Positions 26,285 to 35,219 are shown, counted from the first letter of the stretch. The stretch is DNA of 64,000 bases from Cupriavidus nantongensis (GCF_001598055.1 NZ_CP014845.1:1488001-1552000), one strand, 5' to 3'. Program-made: numbers and translations. The notes: generated by a model not told the origin, from the letters alone.

Positions 26285-26890
26285 TCAGGCCTTGGCGGCC
26301 TCGGGCGCGGGGGCACCGCTGCCGGCGCGGATGCGCATCACGGTCTGGCGCGTGGTATGGAAGCGCCTCGCGGTGGCGCTGACCGATTCCCCGGCTTGCA
26401 ACGCCTGCAGGATGGCATCGCGCTGTTCGGGCGTGTGTTTCGGCGGACGGCCGACGGAGTGGCCAACCGCCTTGGCCGCGGCCAGGCTTTCACGTATGCG
26501 CGCGCTGCGCCTGGAGCCTTCCAGCGAGGCCGCGGCGCGCAGCACCTTCACGGCTTGCGGCGGCGTGGCGCTGGCCAGATTGACCTGCCCGAGCTGCATG
26601 CAATACAGCGCAGCGCCAAGCAGCCGCATCCGGCCGATGGTGTCGAGCGTTTCCGCCACGGTCGAGCCCAGGCAGCGCAACGACATCACCACCACCGTGT
26701 CGCCGTGCCGGACTTGCCGCAGCATCGCCTGCAGCCTGGGCCGATCCGCGATCAGCACCGACGCCGGCTGGTGTTCCCAGAAGGCCCGGCTCAGATCCAC
26801 GATATATCCGGCGCGATCGGCCAGCTGCAGTTCGGCCTCCATAGCCTCCGGGTTGCGGGCTCGGTTTGAATAAATAAAGGTCGACGGCAT
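26285..26890 (-). CDS. Serine-recombinase-like DNA-binding protein, catalytic residues missing
   Basis: 201 residues from the ATG at 26890. The fold of the resolvase domain is recognisable (DRPRLQAMLRQVRHGDTVVV and TVAETLDTIGRM), and a Hin-type helix-turn-helix lies at about 147-190 (VGRPPKHTPEQRDAIL, then SATARRFHTTRQTVMRI). The usual YARVS active-site strand is YSNRAR here, with Ala where the Ser is expected, and LDRLGR is replaced by LRCLGS (71-76). It is therefore unlikely to recombine DNA and may be a DNA-binding regulator. It faces away from two small genes and ends before the CheB gene. Confidence 0.7.
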   Translation of the reverse strand: MPSTFIYSNRARNPEAMEAELQLADRAGYIVDLSRAFWEHQPASVLIADRPRLQAMLRQVRHGDTVVVMSLRCLGSTVAETLDTIGRMRLLGAALYCMQLGQVNLASATPPQAVKVLRAAASLEGSRRSARIRESLAAAKAVGHSVGRPPKHTPEQRDAILQALQAGESVSATARRFHTTRQTVMRIRAGSGAPAPEAAKA

Positions 26891-27230
26891 GGCGGGTCCG
26901 GTACGGGGACGGGGGCAGGAACTCCGATGCAGGCACATGGCCGCCGATCGTGCCTGGCGCACGACCGCAGCGAATGAAGGCAATGTACATCAGCAAGCGC
27001 GGTGGCGGTGGCGGTGGCGGTGGTCGCGCCAACCGCTATCGCCCTCCCGTGGCCGAGTGCCCCTCCCGGTACGAAAGGCAAGATTCCGTACATGCCCGGC
27101 ATGCTCCGACAGCGTGCCGAGTTCGCTAGCATGGCAAGGAGATGCAGGCGTCCCACGCCCCGGCACTCGATGCAAAAGCATGCCCACGACGCGACGCCGC
27201 ACAGACGATGGGTAGACAAGGAGAGCAGCG
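26891..27230. other. Divergent gap of 340 bp with a hexanucleotide repeat
   Basis: No gene seen. It lies between the recombinase-like gene and the small gene at 27231 and must hold both promoters. A run of GGTGGC units is at 27001-27024. Flipping by slippage could alter spacing but this is conjecture. Confidence 0.45.
27001..27024 (+). repeat. Tandem hexanucleotide repeat, four GGTGGC units
   Basis: Three exact GGTGGC units and one GGTGGT in the intergenic region upstream of the small gene at 27231. Confidence 0.7.
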
Positions 27231-27488
27231 ATGGCCACACAAAACTATTTTGGCTACGTCGTGCGCGGCAACGCCCGCCCGCTGGCCGATGCCTTGTTCG
27301 AAGCTTCCGTATCGGTCGAGCGCGACGGCCAGACCGTGATCCTGTCGGGTCCGCTCGGCAGCCACCGCACCCTGGAACGCGCCATGGCGGAAGGCATTGC
27401 CTGGGGCAAGGTGTGGATCGACATGCGCGAGCTTGGCTATACCGACATTCGCGGCGCGCAGCGCAAGACCGGCAAGCGCACCAACTGA
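27231..27488 (+). CDS. Small protein of unknown function (85 residues)
   Basis: The ATG at 27231 follows GGAGAGCAGCG, a convincing binding site. The sequence (MATQNYFGYVVRGNARPLAD near the start; AQRKTGKRTN at the end) is soluble, of mixed strand and helix, with a basic tail. No family recognised. The strong binding site and codon use like that of neighbouring genes support a real gene. Confidence 0.65.
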   Translation: MATQNYFGYVVRGNARPLADALFEASVSVERDGQTVILSGPLGSHRTLERAMAEGIAWGKVWIDMRELGYTDIRGAQRKTGKRTN

Positions 27489-27596
27489 AGAAGCCGGCGG
27501 GCGGCCTTGCCCGCCGTTCCGGAATCCGCCCGGCCGCAACCCAGGCATGGTGTTTCCTCAATGTATCGGCCCCGGGCGCCTCAATCGGGAGCGGAT

Positions 27597-27824
27597 GTGC
27601 CCAATATCGTCAAATTCATCCTGCAAGGGCCGTTATGCGGCCGCTGGTATGCGACCCCGGTCTTTGCCGACGGGTCCAGAGGCGGCGTGACCGGTTTTGA
27701 TTCCTTCGCCAGCGTGGAGGCCCATACCGCGCGCTACCCCGGCGCGGCCGTGGTCTACGCGGGGCCGCATGCAGCCAGTTGCCGGGTATCCCGCCAGGTC
27801 GCGCGCGTGGACCAGCCTGCCTGA
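27597..27824 (+). CDS. Small protein of unknown function (75 residues)
   Basis: A GTG at 27597 with GGGAG five bases upstream is the most likely start; an ATG at 27561 lacks a site. The protein is compact (NIVKFILQGPLCGRWYATPV, then GFDSFASVEAHTARYPGAAV). It follows the 85-residue gene by 108 bp on the same strand, and both precede the ProQ-domain gene. Unknown family; could be a conserved Cupriavidus small protein. Confidence 0.5.
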   Translation: MPNIVKFILQGPLCGRWYATPVFADGSRGGVTGFDSFASVEAHTARYPGAAVVYAGPHAASCRVSRQVARVDQPA

Positions 27825-27900
27825 CGCCGGCGACTCACCTGCCGTTGCCGCCCCGTTGCCCGGCCTTGATACAATCCCGGTTCACACAACGGCAGACATC

Positions 27901-28602
27901 ATGGGCTTCGAACAACTGGCAGCACTCAGGGACCAACTCGCCAAGAAGGCGGCCGCCGAATCGAGGAAGGGCGAGCGCAAGGGCCCGCGCCAAGGCGCGA
28001 CCGGCGACGCATCGAAGGGCAAGTCCAAGGGCGCATCCAAGGACGCGCCGAAGCGCCCCCGGGACGGCGAGCGTACCGGCGGCGCGGGTGCGGGCGCTGC
28101 CGCGGGCGCCAAGGGCCGCGGTGCGGCGCCTGCCGCCGCGCCGGGAAAGCAGGTCGATCCGGTGGTGCATTCCATTGCCCGGCTGCAGAAACACTTTCCC
28201 AAGGCCTTCCCAAAGAACCCGGCGCCCAAGGTGCCGCTGAAGATCGGCACTTTCGAAGACCTGACCCAGCATGCGGCAAAGCTGGGCCTGGACGAGGCCG
28301 AGCTGCGCGAGGCGATCCGCACCTGGTGCAGCGGCACGCGCTACTGGTCATGCATGGTGGAAGGCGCCAAGCGGCTGGACCTGGACGGCAACGAGGCCGG
28401 CGTGGTCACGCTGGCGGACGCCAAGCGCGCCCAGCAACTGAAGGCGCGCCGCGCCGGCGCCGCACGCCAGAAGGCCAAGGCTGCCGCGCCTGCGGCCACT
28501 GCCGCGCCCGCCGCTGCGGCCGCGGCTGAGCCAGCGCAGGCGCCTGCCGAAGCACAGGCACCGGCGACGCCCTCCGCACCTGATACCCCGGAAACGCCCT
28601 GA
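27901..28602 (+). CDS. proQ: ProQ/FinO-domain RNA-binding protein
   Basis: 233 residues from the ATG at 27901. The N-terminal 80 residues are Lys/Arg/Gly/Ala-rich and disordered. The ProQ/FinO domain follows (HFPKAFPKNPAPKVPLKIG, then LREAIRTWCSGTRYWSCM). An Ala/Pro/Lys-rich disordered tail ends it. ProQ proteins bind structured RNA and act as sRNA chaperones. The order tail-domain-tail differs from E. coli ProQ, which has an N-terminal FinO domain and C-terminal Tudor-like domain. The gene ends convergently with an acyl-CoA dehydrogenase. Confidence 0.88.
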   Translation: MGFEQLAALRDQLAKKAAAESRKGERKGPRQGATGDASKGKSKGASKDAPKRPRDGERTGGAGAGAAAGAKGRGAAPAAAPGKQVDPVVHSIARLQKHFPKAFPKNPAPKVPLKIGTFEDLTQHAAKLGLDEAELREAIRTWCSGTRYWSCMVEGAKRLDLDGNEAGVVTLADAKRAQQLKARRAGAARQKAKAAAPAATAAPAAAAAAEPAQAPAEAQAPATPSAPDTPETP

Positions 28603-28607
28603 CCCTA

Positions 28608-28627
28608 GCCGCCCGCCTTCCGGCGGC
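28608..28627. terminator. Short hairpin between convergent ProQ and ACAD genes
   Basis: GCCGCC and GGCGGC arms around eight bases in the 27-bp gap. A weak shared end structure. Confidence 0.35.
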
Positions 28628-28629
28628 GC

Positions 28630-29778
28630 CTACCCCAGCACCGCGCGCGCGATCACCGTCCGCTGGATTTCCGACGAGCCCTCGTAGATGCGGAGGATGC
28701 GCGCATCGCGCACCAGCCGCTCCAGCGGCATTTCGCGCGTAAAGCCGTAGCCGCCGTGGATCTGCAGCGCGGCATCGGTAACGAAGCCCACCATCTCCGA
28801 CGCATAGAGCTTGGCCATCGACGCCTGCTCGGTAAAGGGCTCGCCGTCGCGGCGCCGCGCCGCGGCCTGCAGCGTCAGCAGCCACGCCGCCTCCAGCCGC
28901 GTGCGCATGTCCGCGAACATCCATTGCAGGCCCTGCTTGCGCGCCAGCGGCTCGCCGCCCACCTGGCGCTGCCGGGCCCAGTCCACCGCGCAGGCCAGCG
29001 CCGCCTCGGCGATGCCCAGGCTGGTGGCGGCCACGTCGAGCCGGCTGTTGTCGAGCACCTTCATCGCGGTGCGGAATCCCGTGCCCTCCGGCCCGAGCCG
29101 GTTGGCGGCGGGCACGAAGCAGTCGAGCGCCACCTCATGGGCCGGCGCGCCATGGATGCCCATCAGTTTCTCGGCCGGCGCCACCTGTACGCCGTCGCTG
29201 CGGCGGTCGACCACGAAGGCGCTGATGCCGCGCGTGCCCGCGGCCGGGTCGGTCTTGGCATAGACCACGATAAAGTCCGCCGCCTCGGCGTTGGAGATGA
29301 AGTGCTTGACCCCGCGCAGCCGGTAGCCATCGCCTTCGGGCGTGGCGCGTGTGGCCATGTCGGCCGGGTTGGAACCGGCGCGCGGCTCGGTCAGTGCAAA
29401 CGCGCCCAGCCGGGTGCCGGCCGCCGCGTCGGGCAGATAGCGCCCACGCTGGCTGTCGTCGCCGCCGATCAGGATGGAATCGGTGGCCAGGTAGTGTGCG
29501 CCGAGCATCGATGATGTCGAAGCGCAGGCTTTGGCGACCTCCACCAGCGACAGGATCAGCGCCACCGGCGAAGTCTCCGTGCCGCCCCAGCGTTCCGGCA
29601 GGTTCATCCCCATCAGGCCGAGTTCCGCCAGCTGCGGCACATAGCGCGTGGTCGACGTTTCCGCGCGGTCCACTTCGGCCGCCTTCGGCGCCAGTTCGCT
29701 CTGCGCGAAGCGGCCGACGGCATCGGCAATTTCCAGGTCGGCCGGCTCGACCCCAAGTCGCTTGAGCCTGTTAAGCAT
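28630..29778 (-). CDS. Acyl-CoA dehydrogenase
   Basis: 382 residues from an ATG at 29778 with AGGAGACACAAC just upstream. FAD-dependent alpha,beta-desaturation of an acyl-CoA. The family blocks are FALTEPRAGSNPADMATRA, KHFISNAEAADFIVVYA, and QIHGGYGFTREMPLERLVRD. The catalytic Glu is in IYEGSSEIQ, about residue 366. It overlaps the end of the upstream CoA-transferase by eight bases, so the pair is translationally linked. Chain specificity is unclear. Confidence 0.92.
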   Translation of the reverse strand: MLNRLKRLGVEPADLEIADAVGRFAQSELAPKAAEVDRAETSTTRYVPQLAELGLMGMNLPERWGGTETSPVALILSLVEVAKACASTSSMLGAHYLATDSILIGGDDSQRGRYLPDAAAGTRLGAFALTEPRAGSNPADMATRATPEGDGYRLRGVKHFISNAEAADFIVVYAKTDPAAGTRGISAFVVDRRSDGVQVAPAEKLMGIHGAPAHEVALDCFVPAANRLGPEGTGFRTAMKVLDNSRLDVAATSLGIAEAALACAVDWARQRQVGGEPLARKQGLQWMFADMRTRLEAAWLLTLQAAARRRDGEPFTEQASMAKLYASEMVGFVTDAALQIHGGYGFTREMPLERLVRDARILRIYEGSSEIQRTVIARAVLG

Positions 29779-30997
29779 GTTGTGTCTCCTTGCTGAAATC
29801 GTGCGCGGCCAGGATGGCCCCGGTGTGCTGCCCCAGTTCAGGCGCGGGCGTGACTCGGTTGGGGCCATACCCCGAGAACTTCACCGGCTGCGACGGCAGC
29901 CGCAGCGTGCTTCCGTCCGGCCCGGCCACTTCGGTCAGCAGGCCGCGATGGACAGCCTGTTCGCTTTCCAGCGCCTGCCTGACATTGCGGATCGGCGCCA
30001 CCGGAATGCCGGCCGCGCCCAGCAGGCGGTTCACCTCGGCGACGGTCAGGCCTGACGACCACGCCTCCAGCCCGGCGCGCAGCGCGGGCTCGAAGCGGCA
30101 GCGCGATTCGTCATCGGCAAAGCGCGGGTCGTGCGCCATCTCCGGGCAGCCGATGGTCTCGACGAGCGTGTGGAACAGCTTGTTGTTGAGCACCGCCACC
30201 ACGTAGAACCCGTCCGCGGCGCGGTACACGCCGAACGGCGCGGACGACGGATGGCGGTTGCCGACCCGCTGCGGCGCGCGCCCGGTGGCGGCATAGCGCG
30301 CGACCAGCGTCGCGCTCAGGCTCAGCGTGGCGTCGAACATCGACACATCGACATGCGTGCCGCGCCCGTTCTTCTCGCGCGCCAGCAGCGCCGCCAGCAC
30401 GCCCCAGGAGGCAAAAAGCCCGCTGACCGCATCGGAGACCGCCTCGCCGAGCATGGTCGGCGCACCGTCGGGCGCGCCGGTGGCATCCATCAGCCCGCAC
30501 ATCGCCTGCAGGATGATGTCGTAGGCCGGCCGGTGCGATTCCGGCCCGGTCTGGCCGAAGCCCGACACGCTCGCATAGACGAGGGACGGATTCAGCGCCC
30601 GCAACGCCTCGTAGCCGATGCCGAGCTTGTCCGCCACGCCCGGGCGGAAGTTCTCCACCACCACGTCGGCGCGCGCGCACAGCGCGCGGGCCAGCTCCAG
30701 CCCTGCCGCCGTCTTCAGATCGATGACGATGCTCTGCTTGTTGCGGTTCATCGCCGCGAACAGCCCGCTCCTGCCGTCGACGAAAGGCCCGACAGCGCGG
30801 TAGTCGTCGCCGCCGGGCGGCTCGACCTTGATCACCTCGGCGCCCAGGTCGCCCAGCAGCGCCGTGCAATAAGGGCCCGCCAGCACCCGCGAAAAATCGA
30901 TCACGCGGATGCCGGCCAGCGGCAGGTCGGAATGGCTGGAATGCGTGGAATCGCTGGAAGGATCCAAGGCTTGCTCCTCGATGGCTTGCAAGCGCAT
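29771..30997 (-). CDS. CaiB/BaiF (type III) CoA-transferase
   Basis: 408 residues from the ATG at 30997; a TTG at 31042 is a longer alternative. Moves CoA between carboxylic acids through an Asp-linked intermediate. Family blocks: LAGIRVIDFSRVLAGPYCT, LGAEVIKVEPPGGDD, SGFGQTGPESHRPAYDIIL with the catalytic Asp, and RVGNRHPSSAPFGVY. It likely activates the substrate of the acyl-CoA dehydrogenase that follows. The divergent LysR gene is the probable regulator. Confidence 0.93.
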   Translation of the reverse strand: MRLQAIEEQALDPSSDSTHSSHSDLPLAGIRVIDFSRVLAGPYCTALLGDLGAEVIKVEPPGGDDYRAVGPFVDGRSGLFAAMNRNKQSIVIDLKTAAGLELARALCARADVVVENFRPGVADKLGIGYEALRALNPSLVYASVSGFGQTGPESHRPAYDIILQAMCGLMDATGAPDGAPTMLGEAVSDAVSGLFASWGVLAALLAREKNGRGTHVDVSMFDATLSLSATLVARYAATGRAPQRVGNRHPSSAPFGVYRAADGFYVVAVLNNKLFHTLVETIGCPEMAHDPRFADDESRCRFEPALRAGLEAWSSGLTVAEVNRLLGAAGIPVAPIRNVRQALESEQAVHRGLLTEVAGPDGSTLRLPSQPVKFSGYGPNRVTPAPELGQHTGAILAAHDFSKETQHA

Positions 30998-31082
30998 GGC
31001 TTGCGTTTCAGTAGCCCGATTCTGCGCAGCGCAAGCTATCAAGTAAAATATGGAATTCGACTAGCACCTATAGGATTTCCTG

Positions 31083-32018
31083 ATGCCTGTCTCGCGTATC
31101 TCGCTGCGGCTATTGCGCTACTTCGCCGCGACCGCGGAAACCGGCAGCACCACGGCGGCGGCGCGGCTGCTCAACGTGTCGCAGCCGTCGATCTCCGTCG
31201 CCATCCGCGAGCTGGAGACGCTGTTCGAGGAAGCGCTGTTTGCCCGCGACGCCGGCGCGCGCATGACCCTGACCCGCTTCGGCGTGCGCAAGCTGGCCGA
31301 AGCCCGCCACATCCTGGGCGCGGCCACGGCGTTCGAAGTCGACAAGAGCGGCGACGGCGCGGCCGGCGAAGTGCAGATCGGGGTGTTCCGCACGCTGGCG
31401 CCGGTCTACCTGCCGGTGCTGCTGCGCCTGGCGCGCGAGCGCTATCCGAACCTGGCGGTGCGTTTTGTCGAGGGTGACCTGGCCCAGCTGGAAGACTGGC
31501 TGCATGGCGGCCAGATCGAGCTGGCGCTGAGCTACGACGTCGGCATGCCCGACGACCTCGAGCGCGAATTGCTGGCCGAGCTGCGGCCCTACGGCCTGGT
31601 GCCCGCCGGCTCGCGGCTGGCACGGCGCCGTGGCGGCGTTTCGCTGCACGAGCTGGCGCAGGAGCCGCTGATCCTGATCGACCTGCCGCACAGCCGCGAA
31701 TTCCTGATGGCGCCGTTCTGGCAATACGGGCTGCAGCCCGAGGTGCGCTACCGCGCCACCTCGCTGGAACTGGCGCGCGGCATGGTCGCCAACGGCCTGG
31801 GCGTAGCGCTGCTGATCACGCAGGCGCCCGCATCGTCGCAGATCACCGCCGTGGTCGAGAAACCGATCCGCGAAGACACCGTGCGCCAGCCGCTGGTGAT
31901 CGCGCGCGCGGCGCGCGCCACGCGTTCACGTGCCGCGGAGTTGCTGGCCGAATGCGTGCGCGCCGCCGTGGCAGAGGCAACCGCCGCCTCTGCCCACGCG
32001 CGCCCACGCGCTATCTGA
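31083..32018 (+). CDS. LysR-family regulator of the CoA-transferase/ACAD pair
   Basis: 311 residues. Helix-turn-helix at about 8-65 (TTAAARLLNVSQPSISVAIR), followed by the periplasmic-binding-protein-like ligand domain. It is divergent from the CoA-transferase with an 85-bp shared promoter region that contains CCTATAGG. It likely activates the two-gene operon when the acid or its CoA ester is present. Confidence 0.9.
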   Translation: MPVSRISLRLLRYFAATAETGSTTAAARLLNVSQPSISVAIRELETLFEEALFARDAGARMTLTRFGVRKLAEARHILGAATAFEVDKSGDGAAGEVQIGVFRTLAPVYLPVLLRLARERYPNLAVRFVEGDLAQLEDWLHGGQIELALSYDVGMPDDLERELLAELRPYGLVPAGSRLARRRGGVSLHELAQEPLILIDLPHSREFLMAPFWQYGLQPEVRYRATSLELARGMVANGLGVALLITQAPASSQITAVVEKPIREDTVRQPLVIARAARATRSRAAELLAECVRAAVAEATAASAHARPRAI

Positions 32019-32076
32019 GTTCCGTTATCGCCAGCGCCACTGTGGTAGCGTGGCGCTTTCCGCTTTGCTTGCTCCC

Positions 32077-32307
32077 ATGACCGATTTCGACGCCGACGCC
32101 CTGAAACGCCTGGTCACCGTCACCATGCCCTTTGGCAAGCACAAGGGCACGCTGATCGCCGACCTGCCGGGCAACTACCTGAACTGGTTCGCGCGCGAAG
32201 GCTTTCCGCCGGGACAGATCGGTGCACTGCTGGCGCTGATGCATGAACTGGATCACAACGGGCTGGGGTATTTGCTGAAGCCGTTGCGGGGGACTGGCAC
32301 TGGCTGA
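32077..32307 (+). CDS. DUF3820-family small protein
   Basis: 76 residues from the ATG at 32077. MPFGKHKGTLIADLPGNYLNWFAREGFPPGQIGALL is the family pattern, cited here in part: PFGKHKG and DLPGNYLNWF. Members are often linked to nucleases or quorum-type regulators and resemble part of exonuclease-associated domains. No further function can be given. It follows the LysR gene and converges with another LysR gene. Confidence 0.8.
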   Translation: MTDFDADALKRLVTVTMPFGKHKGTLIADLPGNYLNWFAREGFPPGQIGALLALMHELDHNGLGYLLKPLRGTGTG

Positions 32308-32326
32308 CGCCGACAAGCGTCCCCCA

Positions 32327-33235
32327 CTATGACGTGGCGCGCGGTCCTTGTTCCAGCGACTGCCTTACGTCGTCCAGCAAACGCGCTGCCGGCGCCGACA
32401 ACATGGCGTTGTGCCGGGTGATGATGGCGATCGGATGCTCGACGCCTTCGGCCGGCAAGGCCTTCGCCACCATGCCGAACTCGCCTACCAGCTCGGTGAC
32501 ATAGCCCGGCAGCACCGCCACGCCGACACCCGCCTTGGCAAAGCTGATGGCCGACAGCACCGTGCCGACCTCGATCGCGGTGGCATAAGCCAGGCGCCGG
32601 GACGCGAAGACCCGGTCCACGGTGCGCCGCGTACTGAAGGTCGGATGCAATGAAATCTGCGGCCAGGCCGCCAGCTGCTCCCAGCTTACCGAGCGCTTGC
32701 GCGCCAACGCGTGATCCGCGGCGCAGACGACAAACATCGTTTCGTTGAAGACGTGCTCGATGGTCAGCTTCGGGTGCGCGCCCTCGATCGATGCCAGGCC
32801 GAAGTCCGCCTTGCCGTTGACGACATAGTCGATGGTTTCATCGGTGGACAATTCATGCAGGCCGATGCGAATCGCGGGATAAGCGTGGTGGAACGCGGTG
32901 ACCGCCTTGCGCAGCAGCCCCACGCAAAGCATCGGCGAAGCAGCGACGCTCACCTCGCCGGCTTCCATGTTGAGCAGGCTGCGCATGCTGCGTTCGGCGG
33001 CATCCATGGTCCCGAGCACCTCGCAGACATGCCGGTACAGCTGGTCGGCAAGGAGCGTCGGTACCACCTTGCGCGTCGAGCGCTCGAACAGCCGCTGACC
33101 GACCTTCGACTCCATCTCCTGGCATACCTTGCTGACCGCGGACTGCGTCATGTGGAGCGTCTGCGAAGCGCCGCTGAAACTGCGGAGTTCGTAGACGACG
33201 CGAAAGACGCGAAACTCCCGGAGCGTGAAGTTCAT
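32327..33235 (-). CDS. LysR-family regulator (end of the long catabolic operon)
   Basis: 302 residues from the ATG at 33235 (MNFTLREFRVFRVV), the usual LysR start; upstream codons give a low-complexity leader. Its ligand domain shares HELSTDET and other stretches with the LysR gene at 45250, at the other end of the operon, so the two are paralogs. It may be co-transcribed with the operon, with the other copy divergent from it. Two regulators for one operon suggests layered control, for instance by substrate and by CoA ester. Confidence 0.9.
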   Translation of the reverse strand: MNFTLREFRVFRVVYELRSFSGASQTLHMTQSAVSKVCQEMESKVGQRLFERSTRKVVPTLLADQLYRHVCEVLGTMDAAERSMRSLLNMEAGEVSVAASPMLCVGLLRKAVTAFHHAYPAIRIGLHELSTDETIDYVVNGKADFGLASIEGAHPKLTIEHVFNETMFVVCAADHALARKRSVSWEQLAAWPQISLHPTFSTRRTVDRVFASRRLAYATAIEVGTVLSAISFAKAGVGVAVLPGYVTELVGEFGMVAKALPAEGVEHPIAIITRHNAMLSAPAARLLDDVRQSLEQGPRATS

Positions 33236-33288
33236 GGGCAGCACAGGCTTGGCAGAGCCGTTGATCATACCCGACGGCCCCGCGCCTT

Positions 33289-34062
33289 TCATCGTTGCCG
33301 CTTGCGCTCGAAGAAGCGGGTCATGTAGGCGTCCGGCTCGGGGCCGGCGTAGCATTGCCCGAACACTTCGATGCTGTGCTTCAGCCCGCGCTCGATAACG
33401 GGGTCTTCCCAGGCGCGCAGCAAGGCCTTCTGCGCGCGCACCGCTGCGGGACCGCATTCGAGGATTTCGGCAACCGTATGCGCAACGGCATCATCCAGTC
33501 CGCTGTTCGGCACGACCTGGTGCAGGAAGCCCCACGCCTGCGCCCGCGCCGCGTCAACCGACGCACCCGTCAACAGCAGCCAGCGCGTGTTGCCCTCGCC
33601 GATCAGCCGCGGCAGGATGTTGGCATGAATGACGGAAGGGATCCCGATCCGCACTTCCGGCATGGCAAAGTTGGCCTGGTCATCCGCGATACGGATGTCG
33701 CATGCCGCGGCAAACTCCATCCCGCCGCCCATGCACCAGCCGGACAGGCGCGCAATCGTCGGCACGGGAAAGTCGCGCACCGCTTCGCACAGATCGTGCA
33801 GGCGCGTGATGAAGGCCACCGCTGTCTCGGGGTCGAGCTTCGCCAGCTCCTTGATGTTCGCGCCACCAATGAACGCTTTGTCGCCGGTGCCGCGCAACAC
33901 CAGCACGCGCACGTCCTGGCGCCTTGCCAGCCGGCGCAGCGTGCCGGTGAATTCGACGATCGTGTCGGAGTCCAGGATATTGAGGCTGGTGCCGTTGGCA
34001 ATCCGCAGCGTCGCCACGCCTTGATCCGAGACCTGCAGCGCCAGGTGTTTCAGGTTTTCCAT
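33289..34062 (-). CDS. Enoyl-CoA hydratase/isomerase family protein
   Basis: 257 residues. Crotonase fold with GTGDKAFIGGANIKELAK (oxyanion-hole loop), CMGGGMEFAAACDI with the first Glu, and AMPEVRIGIPSV with the second Glu, so both catalytic acids of hydratases are kept. Hydrates an enoyl-CoA or performs another crotonase reaction. It is the penultimate gene of the operon, two bases after the CaiB gene stop. Confidence 0.9.
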   Translation of the reverse strand: MENLKHLALQVSDQGVATLRIANGTSLNILDSDTIVEFTGTLRRLARRQDVRVLVLRGTGDKAFIGGANIKELAKLDPETAVAFITRLHDLCEAVRDFPVPTIARLSGWCMGGGMEFAAACDIRIADDQANFAMPEVRIGIPSVIHANILPRLIGEGNTRWLLLTGASVDAARAQAWGFLHQVVPNSGLDDAVAHTVAEILECGPAAVRAQKALLRAWEDPVIERGLKHSIEVFGQCYAGPEPDAYMTRFFERKRQR

Positions 34063-34064
34063 CG

Positions 34065-35219
34065 TCAGTGTCCAGGGTTCGTTGTGCCGCCGCCCAGCGT
34101 CGGGGCGGGTGCGGGAAAGTCGTTCGTGGCTGCCGGTGAGCGGAAGCGCGCAACGATGCGCCGTTGCCCGGCATCGCCGAAGTCGCGTTCGTCGAAGAAC
34201 CCGACGGCCCGGAGCTGGGCGTCATCCACCAGGTCCTCGACACGATTGACGCGGGCGTGGGGAATATCCGCGCCTTCCAGCAACTCCATCCACTCTTGCG
34301 TGGTGCGTGTTGCCATGACTTCGGCCAGGTAGCCGTAGATGGTGTCGTAATTGTCGGCGCGCGCAGCGGCCGTCTGGAATCTCGGGTCGGCCTCGAACCT
34401 CGGGACCTCGCCGATGGCCTCGAAGAACGAGCGCCAGTGCTTGTCGTTGTAGACCACCGCGGCGATGTACCCGTCTTTGGTCTGGTAGGGCTTGCGGTGC
34501 GGCGTGAGCAGGCGGCTGTAGCCCATGGCGCCGGCTGCGGGTTCGAAGGAAGCGCCGCCCAGGTGGTCGCCCAGCACGAACGCGGCCATGGTCTCGAACA
34601 TGGAGACGCGGATGGTATCGCCGCGTCCGCTGCGCTGCCGGCTGTAGAGCGCTGCGATGGTGGCGTGCGCGGCGGTCAGACCGGTCACGCGGTCGGCAAT
34701 CAGCGTCGGCACATACTGGGGCGGGCCGCCGGTCTGCCGGGCGAACAAATCCGCCAGCCCGGCCTGGGCCTGGATCACGTCGTCATAGGCGGCGCGTCCG
34801 CGCATCGGGCCGCCCCCGGCATAGCCCGACAGTTCGACATATACCAGGCCGGGGTTCAGCCTGCGCACCGCCTCGTGGTCCAGGCCGAGCCTGCGCATGG
34901 CCTGCGGCCGGACGTTGTGCACCAGCACGTCGAACGTCGGCAGCATCTCCCTGAGCGTGGCGATATCCGCCTCGCGCTTGAGGTCGAGGATGAGCGACTG
35001 CTTGCCCTGGTTGGCGTGCAGGAACATCGCGCCCAATCCGGGCGCGCGCTTGTTGCCGGCGTGGCGCATCACGTCGCCTTCCGGCGGCTCGACCTTGACC
35101 ACGGTGGCGCCGTAGTCGGCCAGGATCTGCGTGCAGACCGGTCCCATGATGACCGAGGTCAGGTCCAGCACGCGCACGCCGGCCAGCGGTCCGGCATTCT
35201 GCGCTGCTTCGTTCGTCAT
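34065..35219 (-). CDS. CaiB/BaiF (type III) CoA-transferase
   Basis: 384 residues from an ATG at 35219 that overlaps the upstream stop in the form ATGA. LAGVRVLDLTSVIMGPVCTQ, YGATVVKVEPPEGD, LSGYAGGGPMRGRAAYDDVI (catalytic Asp) and YQTKDGYIAAVVYNDKHW are family blocks. It probably activates or recycles acyl groups for the operon. The operon also has a two-subunit CoA-transferase at 38.4-39.8 kb, so CoA is transferred twice or to two substrates. Confidence 0.93.
   Translation of the reverse strand: MTNEAAQNAGPLAGVRVLDLTSVIMGPVCTQILADYGATVVKVEPPEGDVMRHAGNKRAPGLGAMFLHANQGKQSLILDLKREADIATLREMLPTFDVLVHNVRPQAMRRLGLDHEAVRRLNPGLVYVELSGYAGGGPMRGRAAYDDVIQAQAGLADLFARQTGGPPQYVPTLIADRVTGLTAAHATIAALYSRQRSGRGDTIRVSMFETMAAFVLGDHLGGASFEPAAGAMGYSRLLTPHRKPYQTKDGYIAAVVYNDKHWRSFFEAIGEVPRFEADPRFQTAAARADNYDTIYGYLAEVMATRTTQEWMELLEGADIPHARVNRVEDLVDDAQLRAVGFFDERDFGDAGQRRIVARFRSPAATNDFPAPAPTLGGGTTNPGH

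Noticed and set aside
31054..31082. GGAATTC and GATTTCC with CCTATAGG near the LysR/CaiB divergent promoters
   Set aside because: Symmetry is imperfect and the LysR T-N11-A form is not clear; not strong enough for a separate operator call.
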